Made by a program: the position numbers and the translations under genes. A stretch of DNA of 64,000 bases. It comes from Palsa-295 sp963785585. GTDB lineage: Bacteria > Acidobacteriota > Terriglobia > Acidiferrales > UBA7541. Where the stretch lies: assembly GCA_963785585.1 (NCBI GenBank), contig CAWAVW010000004.1, positions 248,001-312,000 of the forward strand, in the 5' to 3' direction. Shown here piece after piece: positions 25,825-34,509 of this stretch (its first letter is position 1; every line of letters begins with the position of its first letter). Under the pieces are notes generated by a model. That model made no database searches. It was not told where the DNA came from and was given only the letters and a program-made list of their open reading frames with translations.

Positions 25825-26537
25825 TCAGCCGATTGAGTCGCCGGGGCGCAGCGCGTGAATTTCGAGGCCGTTGATATCGGCGGTCATTGCGCGGAGCTGC
25901 TCCGGCGTGCCGATCAATGGAGGAAACGTTCCGAAGTGCATCGGAACTACGTGCTTGACGTTGAGCAGTCGTATAGCCAGCGCGGCTTCGCGAGGGCCCA
26001 TGGTGAAGAGATCGCCGATCGGCAGCAGCGCGACGTCTGGGGCGTACAATTCGCCGATGATTTTCATGTCGGTGAAGACGGCGGTGTCCCCTGCGTGATA
26101 AATGGTCAAGCCGCCCGGGAGCCGGATGATGTAGCCGCAGGCCTCGCCGCCATAAACGATCTGGTCGCCATCTTTGATACCGCATGAGTGAATGGCGTTG
26201 ACCATGGTGACTTCGATGTCGCCGGTTTTCTGCGTGCCGCCTTTGTTCATGGCGCTGGTGTTCGGGACGCCCTTTGATTCCAGCCAGCGCACAGCTCGTA
26301 GATTCCGATGATTTGGGGTTTGAACTTTTTCCCGATGTCCACGGCATCGGCGATGTGGTCGAAGTGGCCGTGGGTGACAAGCATGGTATCCACGCGCTCG
26401 AGTTTTTTGAGGGGCTCCGGGCACATGGGATTCGTCTGGATCCATGGATCGATGAGGACTACATTTCCGGAAGGTGTGGTGATGCGAAAGGATGCGTGGC
26501 CCAGCCAGGTGAGTTGGTTACCGCGAGTTTGAATCAT
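25825..26537 (-). pseudogene. UPF0173-type metal-dependent hydrolase, frameshifted
   Basis: Two minus-strand frames together give one complete metallo-beta-lactamase-fold protein. The first (26537 to about 26289) starts MIQTRGNQLTWLGHASFRI and has the metal motif THGHFDHI. The second (about 26286 to 25825) runs WLESKGVPNTSAMNKGG, then AIHSCGI, IYHAGDTAVFTDM and VPMHFGTFPPL. They join if one base is restored in the codon after TGC at 26287-26291. Everything else is intact, so this is either a very recent inactivation or a sequencing or assembly error. Family members (YtkL-like) are cytosolic hydrolases of unknown natural substrate. Confidence 0.85.
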
Positions 26538-26643
26538 AGAAATCTCCTCTGTTTTAGCGATGCGTCATATAAGAAAAGTGAATCCAGCGGATGCTTTCGT
26601 TTCGGTCGCGATTGTGCGCCGCTCCCACAGGCGCCCAGGGCGC

Positions 26644-26672
26644 TTGTACGCGCTCTGTATTGATGATATAAA
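26644..26672 (+). promoter_or_regulatory. promoter of the ferredoxin gene
   Basis: TTGTAC (26644-26649), a 17-nt spacer and TATAAA (26667-26672), 70 nt upstream of the ATG. Confidence 0.6.
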
Positions 26673-26742
26673 AAAGTTGAGCAATTATCAGCGAATGAGC
26701 AAAGCACGAGTGGTTTACCCACAATATTCAGGAGACTTCTAG

Positions 26743-27012
26743 ATGGCGTACGTGATTGCGGAACCTTGCATCGGAACGAAGGACACGGCCTGCGTGGACG
26801 TGTGCCCGGTGGACTGCATCCATCCCCGTAAAGACGAACCGGCCTTCGAGGGAGAGAAGCAGCTCTATATTCATCCCGATGAGTGCATTGATTGCGGCGC
26901 GTGCGTGCCGGTGTGCCCGGTGACGGCGATTTTCGCGCTGGAAGATTTGCCGGAGAAGTGGACTTCGTTCACGCCGATTAATGCGGATTGGTTCAAGGCC
27001 AAGACGCAGTAA
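26743..27012 (+). CDS. seven/eight-iron ferredoxin
   Basis: 89 residues of the FdxA type. The first cluster region starts at Cys9 (EPCIGTKDTACVDVCPVDCI: C9, C17, C21, C25), the spacing seen in ferredoxins with one [3Fe-4S] or [4Fe-4S] centre. The second has the classical CIDCGACVPVCPV for a [4Fe-4S] centre. It is a small cytosolic electron carrier. AGGAG at 26730-26734 gives good start placement. Confidence 0.92.
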   Translation: MAYVIAEPCIGTKDTACVDVCPVDCIHPRKDEPAFEGEKQLYIHPDECIDCGACVPVCPVTAIFALEDLPEKWTSFTPINADWFKAKTQ

Positions 27013-27126
27013 ACGCGGCAATCAGTGGTGCGAATTCCATGAGAGTTTATGGCGCGGCGGAGACAGGTTCCCGCCGCGTTTTTCTTTTTGCCGCGGGTTC
27101 GCGGGGCGAGCGCTTTTTGCCTGGGC

Positions 27127-27441
27127 CTACGTTGGTTCTTCGATTCCGAGGGTCTGCTTGCCGCTTTCCGAAATCATGCTTGGATTCCACGCAGGTTCCC
27201 ACACGATGTCCACGGTAACGTCTCGCACGGCGTCGATCGCGCCGATGCGTTTCTTCACTTGATCGGGAATTTCGAGCGCCGATGGGCAGCCTTGCGTGGT
27301 GAGGGTCATCTTGACGGTGACGTTGCCGGCGTCGTCGTAGGCCACGTCGTAAATCAATCCGAGGTCCACAATGCTGATGGGAATTTCGGGGTCGTAACAC
27401 TGGCGCAGCGCGTCCATGATCTGTTCTTTTTCGAGCGGCAT
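27127..27441 (-). CDS. MIP18/DUF59 protein, SufT-like
   Basis: 104 residues with the DUF59 signature DPEIPISIVDLGLIYDV, the conserved TTQGCPSALEI with its reactive Cys, and VDIVWEPAWNPSMISESG near the end. Family members (SufT, PaaD) help mature Fe-S proteins. It ends 114 nt after the plus-strand ferredoxin gene, a convergent arrangement. No suf operon is in the window. Confidence 0.88.
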   Translation of the reverse strand: MPLEKEQIMDALRQCYDPEIPISIVDLGLIYDVAYDDAGNVTVKMTLTTQGCPSALEIPDQVKKRIGAIDAVRDVTVDIVWEPAWNPSMISESGKQTLGIEEPT

Positions 27442-27624
27442 TGCAGTTGCTCCTCTTTGCGTTGTCCGATGATTTGACTACCAGCGTTCCACACACGCGA
27501 GCGGGAGTCAAAGCATTCCGGTGGGGGCGTCTTTTGGGGCGCGGCTCGCGGGTGCGACTCTCGCGACCGCCGGATGGTTGCCCGGCGGCCGATGCGTCTG
27601 CTACAGTTCGCTGGGAGGAAATAC

Positions 27625-27798
27625 ATGGGTGTTTCGCAGGAGTTGCTGGATATTTTGGTTTGCCCGCTGGATAAGACGCCGGTGAAGATTACGAGCGATC
27701 AGCAGGGTTTGAAGTGCCCTTCCTGCCGCCGCGTTTACCCGATCCGAGAAGATATTCCCGTCATGTTGGTGGACGAAGCACGCATTGACGCCGAATGA
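27625..27798 (+). CDS. Trm112/UPF0434-like zinc-ribbon protein
   Basis: 57 residues: LLDILVCPLDKTPVKI then LKCPSCRRVYPIREDIPVMLVDEA. This matches the Trm112-like family, which in Gram-negative bacteria is often encoded beside lipopolysaccharide genes. Cys residues are present in both halves (CP and CPSC). GGAGG lies 9 nt upstream of ATG 27625. A glycosyltransferase 9 gene overlaps its end, consistent with that context. Confidence 0.85.
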   Translation: MGVSQELLDILVCPLDKTPVKITSDQQGLKCPSCRRVYPIREDIPVMLVDEARIDAE

Positions 27799-28855
27799 AG
27801 TTGTGAATCCCACGCAAGCGGCCTCCGCAGTGCTTCCCAATTTGCCGCGGGGCGCGGAAGTGCTGCTCATACGCCTGCGCTCGCTGGGCGATCTCGTACT
27901 GGAAACGCCGGTGATTCGCGCGCTCCACGATTGGCGGCGCGATCTCGGCATTTGCGTATTAGCCGAAGAACGCTTCGCGGCTGTGTTCGAAGGTAATCCG
28001 GCCATCCGCGAGGTTTTGATTTCGCGTGACCTGACGGAAACCGCGCTTGCGCTGCGCCGGCGAAAATTCCCGGTTGTTTTCAACCAGCACGGCGGGCCGC
28101 GCAGCGCGATGCTTACGGGCGCATCCGGCGCCGCGCATCGTGTGTGCTGGGCGGGCTACCAGTATTCGCTTCTCTACAACGTGCAGGTTCCGGATGCGGC
28201 GGAGTTTTACGGCAGCGAGTGCGTACATACGGTTGAGCACCGCATCTCGCAACTGTATTTCTGCGGGCTGCCGCGAAGTCCGATTCCTGCTCCGGAAATT
28301 TTCCCGCAGCCGGATGCCGCAGCCGCCGCGGCACGGAAACTCGCCGAGAAGGGAATCGCCGCCGGCGTGCGATACGCCGTGCTGCAACCCGGAGCGCGCT
28401 TGCCGGGAATGCGCTGGCCGACCAGGAATTTCGCGGCGCTCGCGCGTTGGCTTCGCGAGACGCAGGGAATCGCGAGCGTGGTGAACGTTGGCGCTCGCGA
28501 TCAAGATGTTGCAGCTGAGGCTACGCGCAGCTTCGAGAATTGTGCGGTGATTCCAAGGGAACTGAATGTTCGCGAGCTGATTGCCGCGATATCCGGCGCG
28601 AGTCTGTTCGTCGGCAACGATTCGGGGCCCGCTCACGTGGCGTCCGCGCTCGGCGTGCCAACGGTGGTGATTTTCAGCGAGACCGATCCGGCGCAATGGG
28701 GACCGCGCCGGGCGCAAAGCCGCGTGGTGAGCACGGGTGCGACATTCCGGCATCCTCGAGGCGACAAGGCGGTACTCTTGGCGCAGCCGCGGAGTGCCGA
28801 ATTGATCGGGATGGATGAAGTGCAGCAGGCGTGCGAAGCCGTCCTGCGGACCTGA
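27785..28855 (+). CDS. glycosyltransferase family 9 (heptosyltransferase-like)
   Basis: About 356 residues of GT-B fold. The GT9 features are VLLIRLRSLGDLVLETPVIRAL near the start, VVFNQHGGPRS, VLQPGARLPGMRWP in the donor half, and LFVGNDSGPAHVASALGVPTVVIF. GT9 enzymes add heptose or related sugars to the lipopolysaccharide core in the cytosol. The start is uncertain: TTG 27785 overlaps the Trm112-like gene by 14 nt, while GTG 27803 would avoid overlap. The two genes are probably one transcription unit. Confidence 0.9.
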   Translation: MTPNEVVNPTQAASAVLPNLPRGAEVLLIRLRSLGDLVLETPVIRALHDWRRDLGICVLAEERFAAVFEGNPAIREVLISRDLTETALALRRRKFPVVFNQHGGPRSAMLTGASGAAHRVCWAGYQYSLLYNVQVPDAAEFYGSECVHTVEHRISQLYFCGLPRSPIPAPEIFPQPDAAAAAARKLAEKGIAAGVRYAVLQPGARLPGMRWPTRNFAALARWLRETQGIASVVNVGARDQDVAAEATRSFENCAVIPRELNVRELIAAISGASLFVGNDSGPAHVASALGVPTVVIFSETDPAQWGPRRAQSRVVSTGATFRHPRGDKAVLLAQPRSAELIGMDEVQQACEAVLRT

Positions 28856-28858
28856 CAG

Positions 28859-30049
28859 TTATTTCTGTGGCGATAACGGCGGAAGATATTTCGCTACGGC
28901 GGCGGCTGCCAGTTCATTACCGCGCGGCCCCAGATGATTCCAGCGGTCGAGATACAGGGGCTCGCCGACTCCATCAAAAATATCGCCAAGGTAGATGAAA
29001 TCGCCGTCGCGTGCCGCCCGATCCTGCGCGAGGCGATAGACCGCGATAATCCCGGGAAAGGCGCTCCCTTCCGGACTGTTCGCGTCGAGCGTGACGAGAT
29101 CCTGTTCATATCCTGCGAGCGGCTTGTGACCAACCGGAAGAGCGGGCTGCCAGAACGCGTAAAACGTAAATCCGTACGTACCGGAGAGTTTTCGCGCGAA
29201 TGCAATGTTTTGTTGGTAGTTGCTTATCGTCGCAGCGGCACGGGACTCGATCTTTCGGGATTCCAGGAGAGCTTCGCCGGACGGGGAACGTCTCTTGGCT
29301 ATTTCGCGCGCGAGGCGAAGCGCGTACGAATTTCGCAGAAAGTCGAGCTTGCCGACGAGTTTGCCGTCCACGCGGGCTTTGATGGCGTCGAATTCCCAAT
29401 GATCGCCGGCGTTGCCGGGAGCGAATGCGCCTACGTAGGAATCGTTGAACCCATCGTAGAAAATCACGGTGTCTGGACGGTGGCCGCGTTTCAAAAGCTC
29501 CGACAGCAGGATCACTTCCTGGTTCGTGTTGTAGCCCTCGACTCCGAAATTGATGACGGCGAAACACGGGCCGCCCGTGGAGTTGAGCGCGGTGGCCATG
29601 TACGAGGGAAGCGTGGCCCAGTCAGGAACGCCGGAGCCGTAGAGCGTGGAGCCGCCAAACATCCAAACGGATTTGATGCCATTTTTCTCACAGCCCGAGC
29701 GCGCGGGATTGGTCGTGCGTCGAACGACGCCGAGTTCCGTCACATCGTTGTTGACGTATTTGCCGCTCCAGGGCGAGACGCCCCAAACGACGAACGGAAC
29801 GTATCCGCCGCGGCCGGGCTTGCGGCGCGCTTGTTCTTCCTTCCAGAATTCGGCGGCCCAGGGATACGAAGCGTACGCGGGACTGGTGCTTCCGAGCTTT
29901 TCCTGCGAGCTTGGGCGCAAGCCGTGTTTCATGGCCCAAACAGCGTGGGCGCCGAGTTCGATGACGACGGCAGCCAGAATCAGGCTGACGAGGGTGTAGC
30001 CCACGAACGCGAAAAATCGTTCGAATCTTCCGTAGATGCCGTCACTCAT
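28859..30049 (-). CDS. membrane-anchored SGNH/GDSL-hydrolase-like protein
   Basis: 396 residues. A single membrane helix (about 14-36) anchors a periplasmic domain with SGNH blocks: WMFGGSTLYGSG (block I Ser), VINFGVEGYNTNQE (II), FYDGFNDSY (III, Asn) and DRWNHLGPRGNEL (V, with His). It resembles acyltransferase- or esterase-type SGNH proteins linked to exopolysaccharide modification, but the substrate is unknown. It ends 3 nt from the end of the convergent glycosyltransferase gene. Confidence 0.82.
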   Translation of the reverse strand: MSDGIYGRFERFFAFVGYTLVSLILAAVVIELGAHAVWAMKHGLRPSSQEKLGSTSPAYASYPWAAEFWKEEQARRKPGRGGYVPFVVWGVSPWSGKYVNNDVTELGVVRRTTNPARSGCEKNGIKSVWMFGGSTLYGSGVPDWATLPSYMATALNSTGGPCFAVINFGVEGYNTNQEVILLSELLKRGHRPDTVIFYDGFNDSYVGAFAPGNAGDHWEFDAIKARVDGKLVGKLDFLRNSYALRLAREIAKRRSPSGEALLESRKIESRAAATISNYQQNIAFARKLSGTYGFTFYAFWQPALPVGHKPLAGYEQDLVTLDANSPEGSAFPGIIAVYRLAQDRAARDGDFIYLGDIFDGVGEPLYLDRWNHLGPRGNELAAAAVAKYLPPLSPQK

Positions 30050-30162
30050 GGGGTTGTTCCGGTGGCTCGAGATGAATGAGGGCGGGTGTCACGAGGATTG
30101 ATCCAAGTCGAGGTCCCTCACCTGACGATGCCGGATGCACAAGAGAATCTCAGATCCAGCCG

Positions 30163-30627
30163 CTAAAACGGCGGAAACCCGAGCGACTGGTCTTTGAATT
30201 GGACCCAAATCCTTACTTCCGTGTTTTTGCTGCTTTTAATTTCGTCGCTCTTGGGCGGAAACGGCTGGTACGGACTTACTTCGAGCAGAATAATCACACC
30301 GGATGCGGAGGGCAGACGTTGCGCGTCCTTCAGTCGATAGCTTTTGATCGGACCATTGAAGCTTTGCGGTCCCCAGTCGTCCTGAAAATCCTTGAAAGAA
30401 TAGCTGGGGGCGGGTTTCCAAAGTTTATAGGCCTCTTGCATGTTTCCGGAAACGACGGTGTCCATGAAATGGCGAACCGTCTCTTTTTCCTGATGGTAAC
30501 GTAGCAGATAAAAGGCGAACCCGGTGACCAGCGCGACGAATGCAATGCCGGTGATGACGTAGCGGCGAACCTTGGCCGGCGGGTGCTCGTCTGAACTATC
30601 GAAAATTCCCACGAAAGCTCCTTGCAT
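30163..30627 (-). CDS. small membrane-anchored protein linked to ABC exporter
   Basis: 154 residues with one membrane helix (about 24-42, YVITGIAFVALVTGFAFYLL) and a C-terminal domain (HFMDTVVSGNMQEAYKLW ...). The second part has the look of an NTF2/DUF4878-type fold. Its ATG follows directly on the TAA of the ABC-2 permease (TAAATG), so it is translationally coupled and likely works with the exporter. No firm family assignment. Confidence 0.7.
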   Translation of the reverse strand: MQGAFVGIFDSSDEHPPAKVRRYVITGIAFVALVTGFAFYLLRYHQEKETVRHFMDTVVSGNMQEAYKLWKPAPSYSFKDFQDDWGPQSFNGPIKSYRLKDAQRLPSASGVIILLEVSPYQPFPPKSDEIKSSKNTEVRIWVQFKDQSLGFPPF

Positions 30628-31746
30628 TTACAATTGGCGCTTAAAAAGCGCGATGCACCCGCTGATCATCACGACCGAGATGCCCAACAAAACTAACACG
30701 TCCACGTAAATTCCTTCAATGCCGGTGCCCTTGAGGGTGAGGTTTCGCAAGGCGTGGACGGTGTAGGTGAAAGGATCGATTACCGAAATCCATTTCAGCC
30801 ACCACGGAAACGCCTGGATCGGATACACCGCGCCCGATGGGAAAAAAAGCAGGGTGTTGAGCACGCCGAAAATCGCGCGGGGCACGAGTGGATCGTCCAC
30901 GCGGACCATGAGGAAAAACATAAAGCTCATCATGGTCATCGCGGCGAAGGTGATCACGATGACGAGATAGAACAGCCGCATGGGCTGCCACATATCCGGA
31001 AGGCCGGCGATCATGCCGCCGATGATGGCCAGGACCATTCCGGCCATGAGGCCTTTGATGGTGCCAGCGCCGATCAATCCGAACACGAGTTCCGACTTTT
31101 TGATCGGAGTGACGAGGTAACCTTCGTGGAGTCCGCGCGATTTGTCGTCGATGAATGTGATTCCGCCGCCGATCATTGCGACCACGAAAACGGAAAGCGC
31201 GATCGAGCCCGCGAGCAAATATTGGATATAGGGCACGTAGGGGTAAATCTCGACGGTCTGCAGGTCGATCGAGCGGTCCAGACGCGGCGTCACGTCCGGG
31301 GCGTTGAGTTGCTCGACCATTTGCTGGACGCGCTCCAGCAGCGCGCTGGAAATAAATTGATCGGTATTGTCTTCGGTGAACGCAATGCGCGGGCGGTCGT
31401 GCTGGTAGAATCGCCGCGAGAAATCGTGCGGCACCACAACGATGGCCCGTACTTTTCCGTTTTCGAGGTCGTGCGTGGCGCTCTCCAGCGAATCGTACTG
31501 AGTCACCCGAAATGTTTTCGGTCCGGCCTGAATTCCATTGAACATTTCGAGGACTTTGCGCGATTCGACGGAATGATCCTGATCGACGAAGCCGAGGTCC
31601 ACGTTGACCACTTTCCCGCCGAATGCATAGCCCAGGACGACCAGCTGCAACAGCGGGAACACCATGGACGTCATCATCAGCGCGGGGCTGCGAAAAAATT
31701 TACGCAGGTCGCGCTCCATGAGGGCCCAGATTCGCTGGAAACTCAT
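30628..31746 (-). CDS. ABC-2 type permease, YbhS/YbhR-like
   Basis: 372 residues: an N-terminal membrane helix (MMTSMVFPLLQLVVLGYAF), a long extracytoplasmic domain (about 45-180), then five helices including the ABC-2 signature region FFPSGAVYPIQAFPWWLKWISVIDPFTYTVHALR. This matches the YbhR/YhhJ exporter type. It follows the ATPase gene by 42 nt. Only one permease gene is present, whereas E. coli ybhFSR has two, so a homodimer is likely. Confidence 0.9.
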   Translation of the reverse strand: MSFQRIWALMERDLRKFFRSPALMMTSMVFPLLQLVVLGYAFGGKVVNVDLGFVDQDHSVESRKVLEMFNGIQAGPKTFRVTQYDSLESATHDLENGKVRAIVVVPHDFSRRFYQHDRPRIAFTEDNTDQFISSALLERVQQMVEQLNAPDVTPRLDRSIDLQTVEIYPYVPYIQYLLAGSIALSVFVVAMIGGGITFIDDKSRGLHEGYLVTPIKKSELVFGLIGAGTIKGLMAGMVLAIIGGMIAGLPDMWQPMRLFYLVIVITFAAMTMMSFMFFLMVRVDDPLVPRAIFGVLNTLLFFPSGAVYPIQAFPWWLKWISVIDPFTYTVHALRNLTLKGTGIEGIYVDVLVLLGISVVMISGCIALFKRQL

Positions 31747-31788
31747 CGGCCTAGATTCCTTTTGCGCATACGATCCTTCGACTCCGCT

Positions 31789-32787
31789 TTACTTGTATAA
31801 GTGCCCGATATCCAGCCGCCGGCCGCCCGCCGCGGAGTCGCGCAAGTCATTTCCGGTGTAATGCAGAAAAACATCGTCGAGCGTGGTGCTCTGGACGGTT
31901 ACTTTTTTCACCTGCACTCCTCGAGCGCGCGTCAAATCCATCAGTCCAGCGACGGTGGCGGGACCGTCGGTGGACGAAATGTGGTACAGGCCGTCGCGGA
32001 AGGAAATGCCGGCAGCGTGCGACAGCGGCTTCAGCTGCGATTCCCAATCGGGTGGCGCGTTTTCGAATTCAGCTTCGACGGTGTCGGTTCCGGGAACGCT
32101 GTCTTTCAGCTTCGCGGGAGTATCGAGAACGGCGAGCTTGCCGTGATCGACGATGGCGATGCGGTCGCAGAGTTTGTCGGCTTCGTCCATGTAGTGAGTG
32201 GTGAGCAGAATCGTCAGGTCGGAACGTTCGCGCAGCGTGCGAATCAATTGCCAGACGTTTGAGCGCGAAACGGGGTCGAGTCCGGTGGTGGGTTCATCCA
32301 AAAATAAAATCTTCGGCGAATGAATCAGGCCGCGGGCGATTTCCAGGCGGCGACGCATCCCGCCGGAGAAGGTGCGGACCAGCGCGTCTTTGAATTTCAG
32401 CAAGTCCACGGAACTGAGCAGGTCGTGAATGGTCTTGTCGCGCTCCGCGCGGGGAATGCCGTAGAGCTTGGCGTGGATGAGCATGTTTTCCACGGCAGTG
32501 AGCTCAGGGTCGGACGTCAGAGCTTGCGGAATTACGCCCATAGCGTGGCGCACGCCGTCTGCGTCGGTGCGAATGTCGTGTCCGGCGATGCGTGCGGTGC
32601 CGGATGTCGGCGGAGTGAGCGTGGTCATCATGCGGATCAAGGTGGTCTTGCCCGCGCCGTTTGGGCCGAGCAAGGCGAAGATTTCCTTGTGGGTCACCGA
32701 GAAGCTGATGTCGTTGACGGCGACCAGCTCTCCAAATTTCTTGGTGAGGTGATCGACTTCAACCGCGTTTGTGGGATCGGTAGGCAT
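31789..32787 (-). CDS. ABC exporter ATPase, YbhF/DrrA-like
   Basis: 332 residues with Walker A GPNGAGKTT, signature TFSGGMRRRLEIARGL, Walker B ILFLDEPTTGLD and the H-loop TTHYMDEA. The C-terminal 100 residues are the regulatory extension typical of DrrA/NatA ATPases. I took ATG 32787, 4 nt after the HlyD stop, because upstream residues (MSCCLARRRK...) lie inside the HlyD gene and have no family match. Confidence 0.92.
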   Translation of the reverse strand: MPTDPTNAVEVDHLTKKFGELVAVNDISFSVTHKEIFALLGPNGAGKTTLIRMMTTLTPPTSGTARIAGHDIRTDADGVRHAMGVIPQALTSDPELTAVENMLIHAKLYGIPRAERDKTIHDLLSSVDLLKFKDALVRTFSGGMRRRLEIARGLIHSPKILFLDEPTTGLDPVSRSNVWQLIRTLRERSDLTILLTTHYMDEADKLCDRIAIVDHGKLAVLDTPAKLKDSVPGTDTVEAEFENAPPDWESQLKPLSHAAGISFRDGLYHISSTDGPATVAGLMDLTRARGVQVKKVTVQSTTLDDVFLHYTGNDLRDSAAGGRRLDIGHLYK

Positions 32788-32791
32788 TTTA

Positions 32792-33865
32792 TTAATTGCG
32801 AGCGAACCAGCTTTTCTTCGCCGGGCGAGGCAGCAAGACATCGGCGGTCATGCCGGTGAAAAGGCGATGATCGGGATTCGGGACGGCGACTTTGATGGCG
32901 AACGTTTTGATGTCCCGCTTGGTGCGGCTGACGTCGCGCTGCGTGGCGAAATCATTCTCAACACCTTTGAAAATCACGTTGCCGTCAATCTCGTCGCCGG
33001 ACGGCAAACGCACACGCAACTTCTGGCCAAACGCGACAGAATCGATGAGCGTCTCTTCCACTTCGGCGCGCACCCACAGATGATCGATATCGACGACTAC
33101 GACGATGGGTGAACCCTGCGCGACGACTTCGCCTTGCTTTGCGACTCGCACGGAGACGATGCCGTCGATCGGCGAGTAGATTTTCGTATAGCTCAACTGG
33201 GTGGCCATCTGCGCTTCGGATGCGCGGGCTTGTTCGAGCTGAGCGATCGATGTGGAGACGGCGCTCTTGCGAACGTCCACTTGCTTGCGATTGGCCTGGG
33301 CGACGTCGAGAGCGCTGTCTTCTTCCTTGATCGCCTCTTCCAGTGCGGTCACGTTCGCTTGCGAAATGCGCACCGCCGCTTCGGCGTGGTCGCGATCCTG
33401 GGCGGAGACTTCGCCCTTATCGAACAGCATCTGCATACGCTTCAGATCGGCCTGGTCTTTCCACAATTGCGCGCGGGCGGGCTCAAGCTGCGCTTTCGCC
33501 ATGGCGATGCGCCGCTGTTGCTGCACCACGGAGGCATCGGTCTGCGTGTCGGTAAACGTAAAATTGTGATTCGCTTCGTTCACTTGCGCTTCCAGGCTCA
33601 AAACGTTGGCTTTTGCGGCGCCAAGTCCGGCTTCGAGTTCGCGCGAATCAAGCTCGGCGATCAGATCTCCTTTCTTGACGGCCGTGCCTTCATCGACGGC
33701 GAGAGTGGTGATTCGCCCGGTGATCTGAGGGCTGACGATCACTTCGTTGCCATCCACCACGCCAACGAGCACGACGTCATTGCCGCGCGGCATTGTGCTG
33801 AAGTAAAAGGCGGCGGTGATCAGAAAGATCACGGCGATGAGTACCATGAATTTGCGGCCGGTCAT
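32792..33865 (-). CDS. HlyD/EmrA-family membrane fusion protein
   Basis: 357 residues: an N-terminal membrane anchor (FMVLIAVIFLITAAFYF), a biotinyl-lipoyl-like half (VSPQITGRITTLAVDEGTAVKKGDLIAELD), and a long alpha-helical hairpin (about 90-215). The second lipoyl half follows (TKIYSPIDGIVSVRVAKQGEVVAQG), then the beta-barrel. It is the periplasmic adaptor of the ABC exporter encoded downstream. Its start overlaps the TetR stop by four bases. An outer-membrane TolC partner is not in the window. Confidence 0.92.
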   Translation of the reverse strand: MTGRKFMVLIAVIFLITAAFYFSTMPRGNDVVLVGVVDGNEVIVSPQITGRITTLAVDEGTAVKKGDLIAELDSRELEAGLGAAKANVLSLEAQVNEANHNFTFTDTQTDASVVQQQRRIAMAKAQLEPARAQLWKDQADLKRMQMLFDKGEVSAQDRDHAEAAVRISQANVTALEEAIKEEDSALDVAQANRKQVDVRKSAVSTSIAQLEQARASEAQMATQLSYTKIYSPIDGIVSVRVAKQGEVVAQGSPIVVVVDIDHLWVRAEVEETLIDSVAFGQKLRVRLPSGDEIDGNVIFKGVENDFATQRDVSRTKRDIKTFAIKVAVPNPDHRLFTGMTADVLLPRPAKKSWFARN

Positions 33866-34500
33866 GTATGTCTCGCTTTGGGTCGAGTGAGTGCGTGTTC
33901 CATAAAATCAAGCAAGGACTGTTTTCGGATTTCCAAGGCCTGCGGCGCGAGCAAATCTTTTCCGGCTACTTTGCTGAGAATGGCGGCAGCCGCGAAGTAC
34001 GAGGTGGTCATGCCCATGATGGTGAAGGCGGCGTGTTCGGGGTTCACCTTGCGAAACTCACCGGACGAAATGCCGTCTTCGATGTTGCTGACCAGGTGCG
34101 TGTGGAACGGACGCAAATACTCGCGGGTGATCCATTCAAAGTCGCGGGTCGATTCCATCGCTTCGCGTTGAACGAGTCGCGGGTAATTCGGATGAGACGC
34201 GAGAAAATCGAAATAAGCAGCGAAGAACGCCCACAGCCGCTCGCGCGGCGTGGAGCCCTGGGGCGCGGAAACATAAACGCTGGTGCGCAGACGCCGAAGC
34301 AGATTTTCGAGCACGGCGCGATGCAGGCGGCGCTTGTTGCCAAAGTAGTAGTACAACATCGCCTTGTTTGCGTGGGCCGCCGAGGCGATTTCCTCCGTGC
34401 GCGCTCCGGCCATGCCCTGGGCGGCGAAATGCTTCTCGGCTGCGGCCAGAATGCGCCGGGCAGTGGCAGGGTTGGCGACTTTTGTGCGTCCTCGCGGCAT
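33862..34500 (-). CDS. TetR-family repressor of the efflux operon
   Basis: 212 residues. The N-terminal helix-turn-helix (RRILAAAEKHFAAQGMAGARTEEIASAAHANKAMLYYYFGNK, described by its ends at about 17-58) is typical TetR; the rest is the helical ligand-binding domain. The CecR-HlyD-ABC order resembles E. coli cecR-ybhGFSR. Here it lies inside the operon it probably controls, 9 nt after the aldo/keto reductase. A TAACC-N4-GGTTA operator-like site sits in the operon promoter. Confidence 0.88.
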   Translation of the reverse strand: MPRGRTKVANPATARRILAAAEKHFAAQGMAGARTEEIASAAHANKAMLYYYFGNKRRLHRAVLENLLRRLRTSVYVSAPQGSTPRERLWAFFAAYFDFLASHPNYPRLVQREAMESTRDFEWITREYLRPFHTHLVSNIEDGISSGEFRKVNPEHAAFTIMGMTTSYFAAAAILSKVAGKDLLAPQALEIRKQSLLDFMEHALTRPKARHT

Positions 34501-34509
34501 GGTGTCGGC

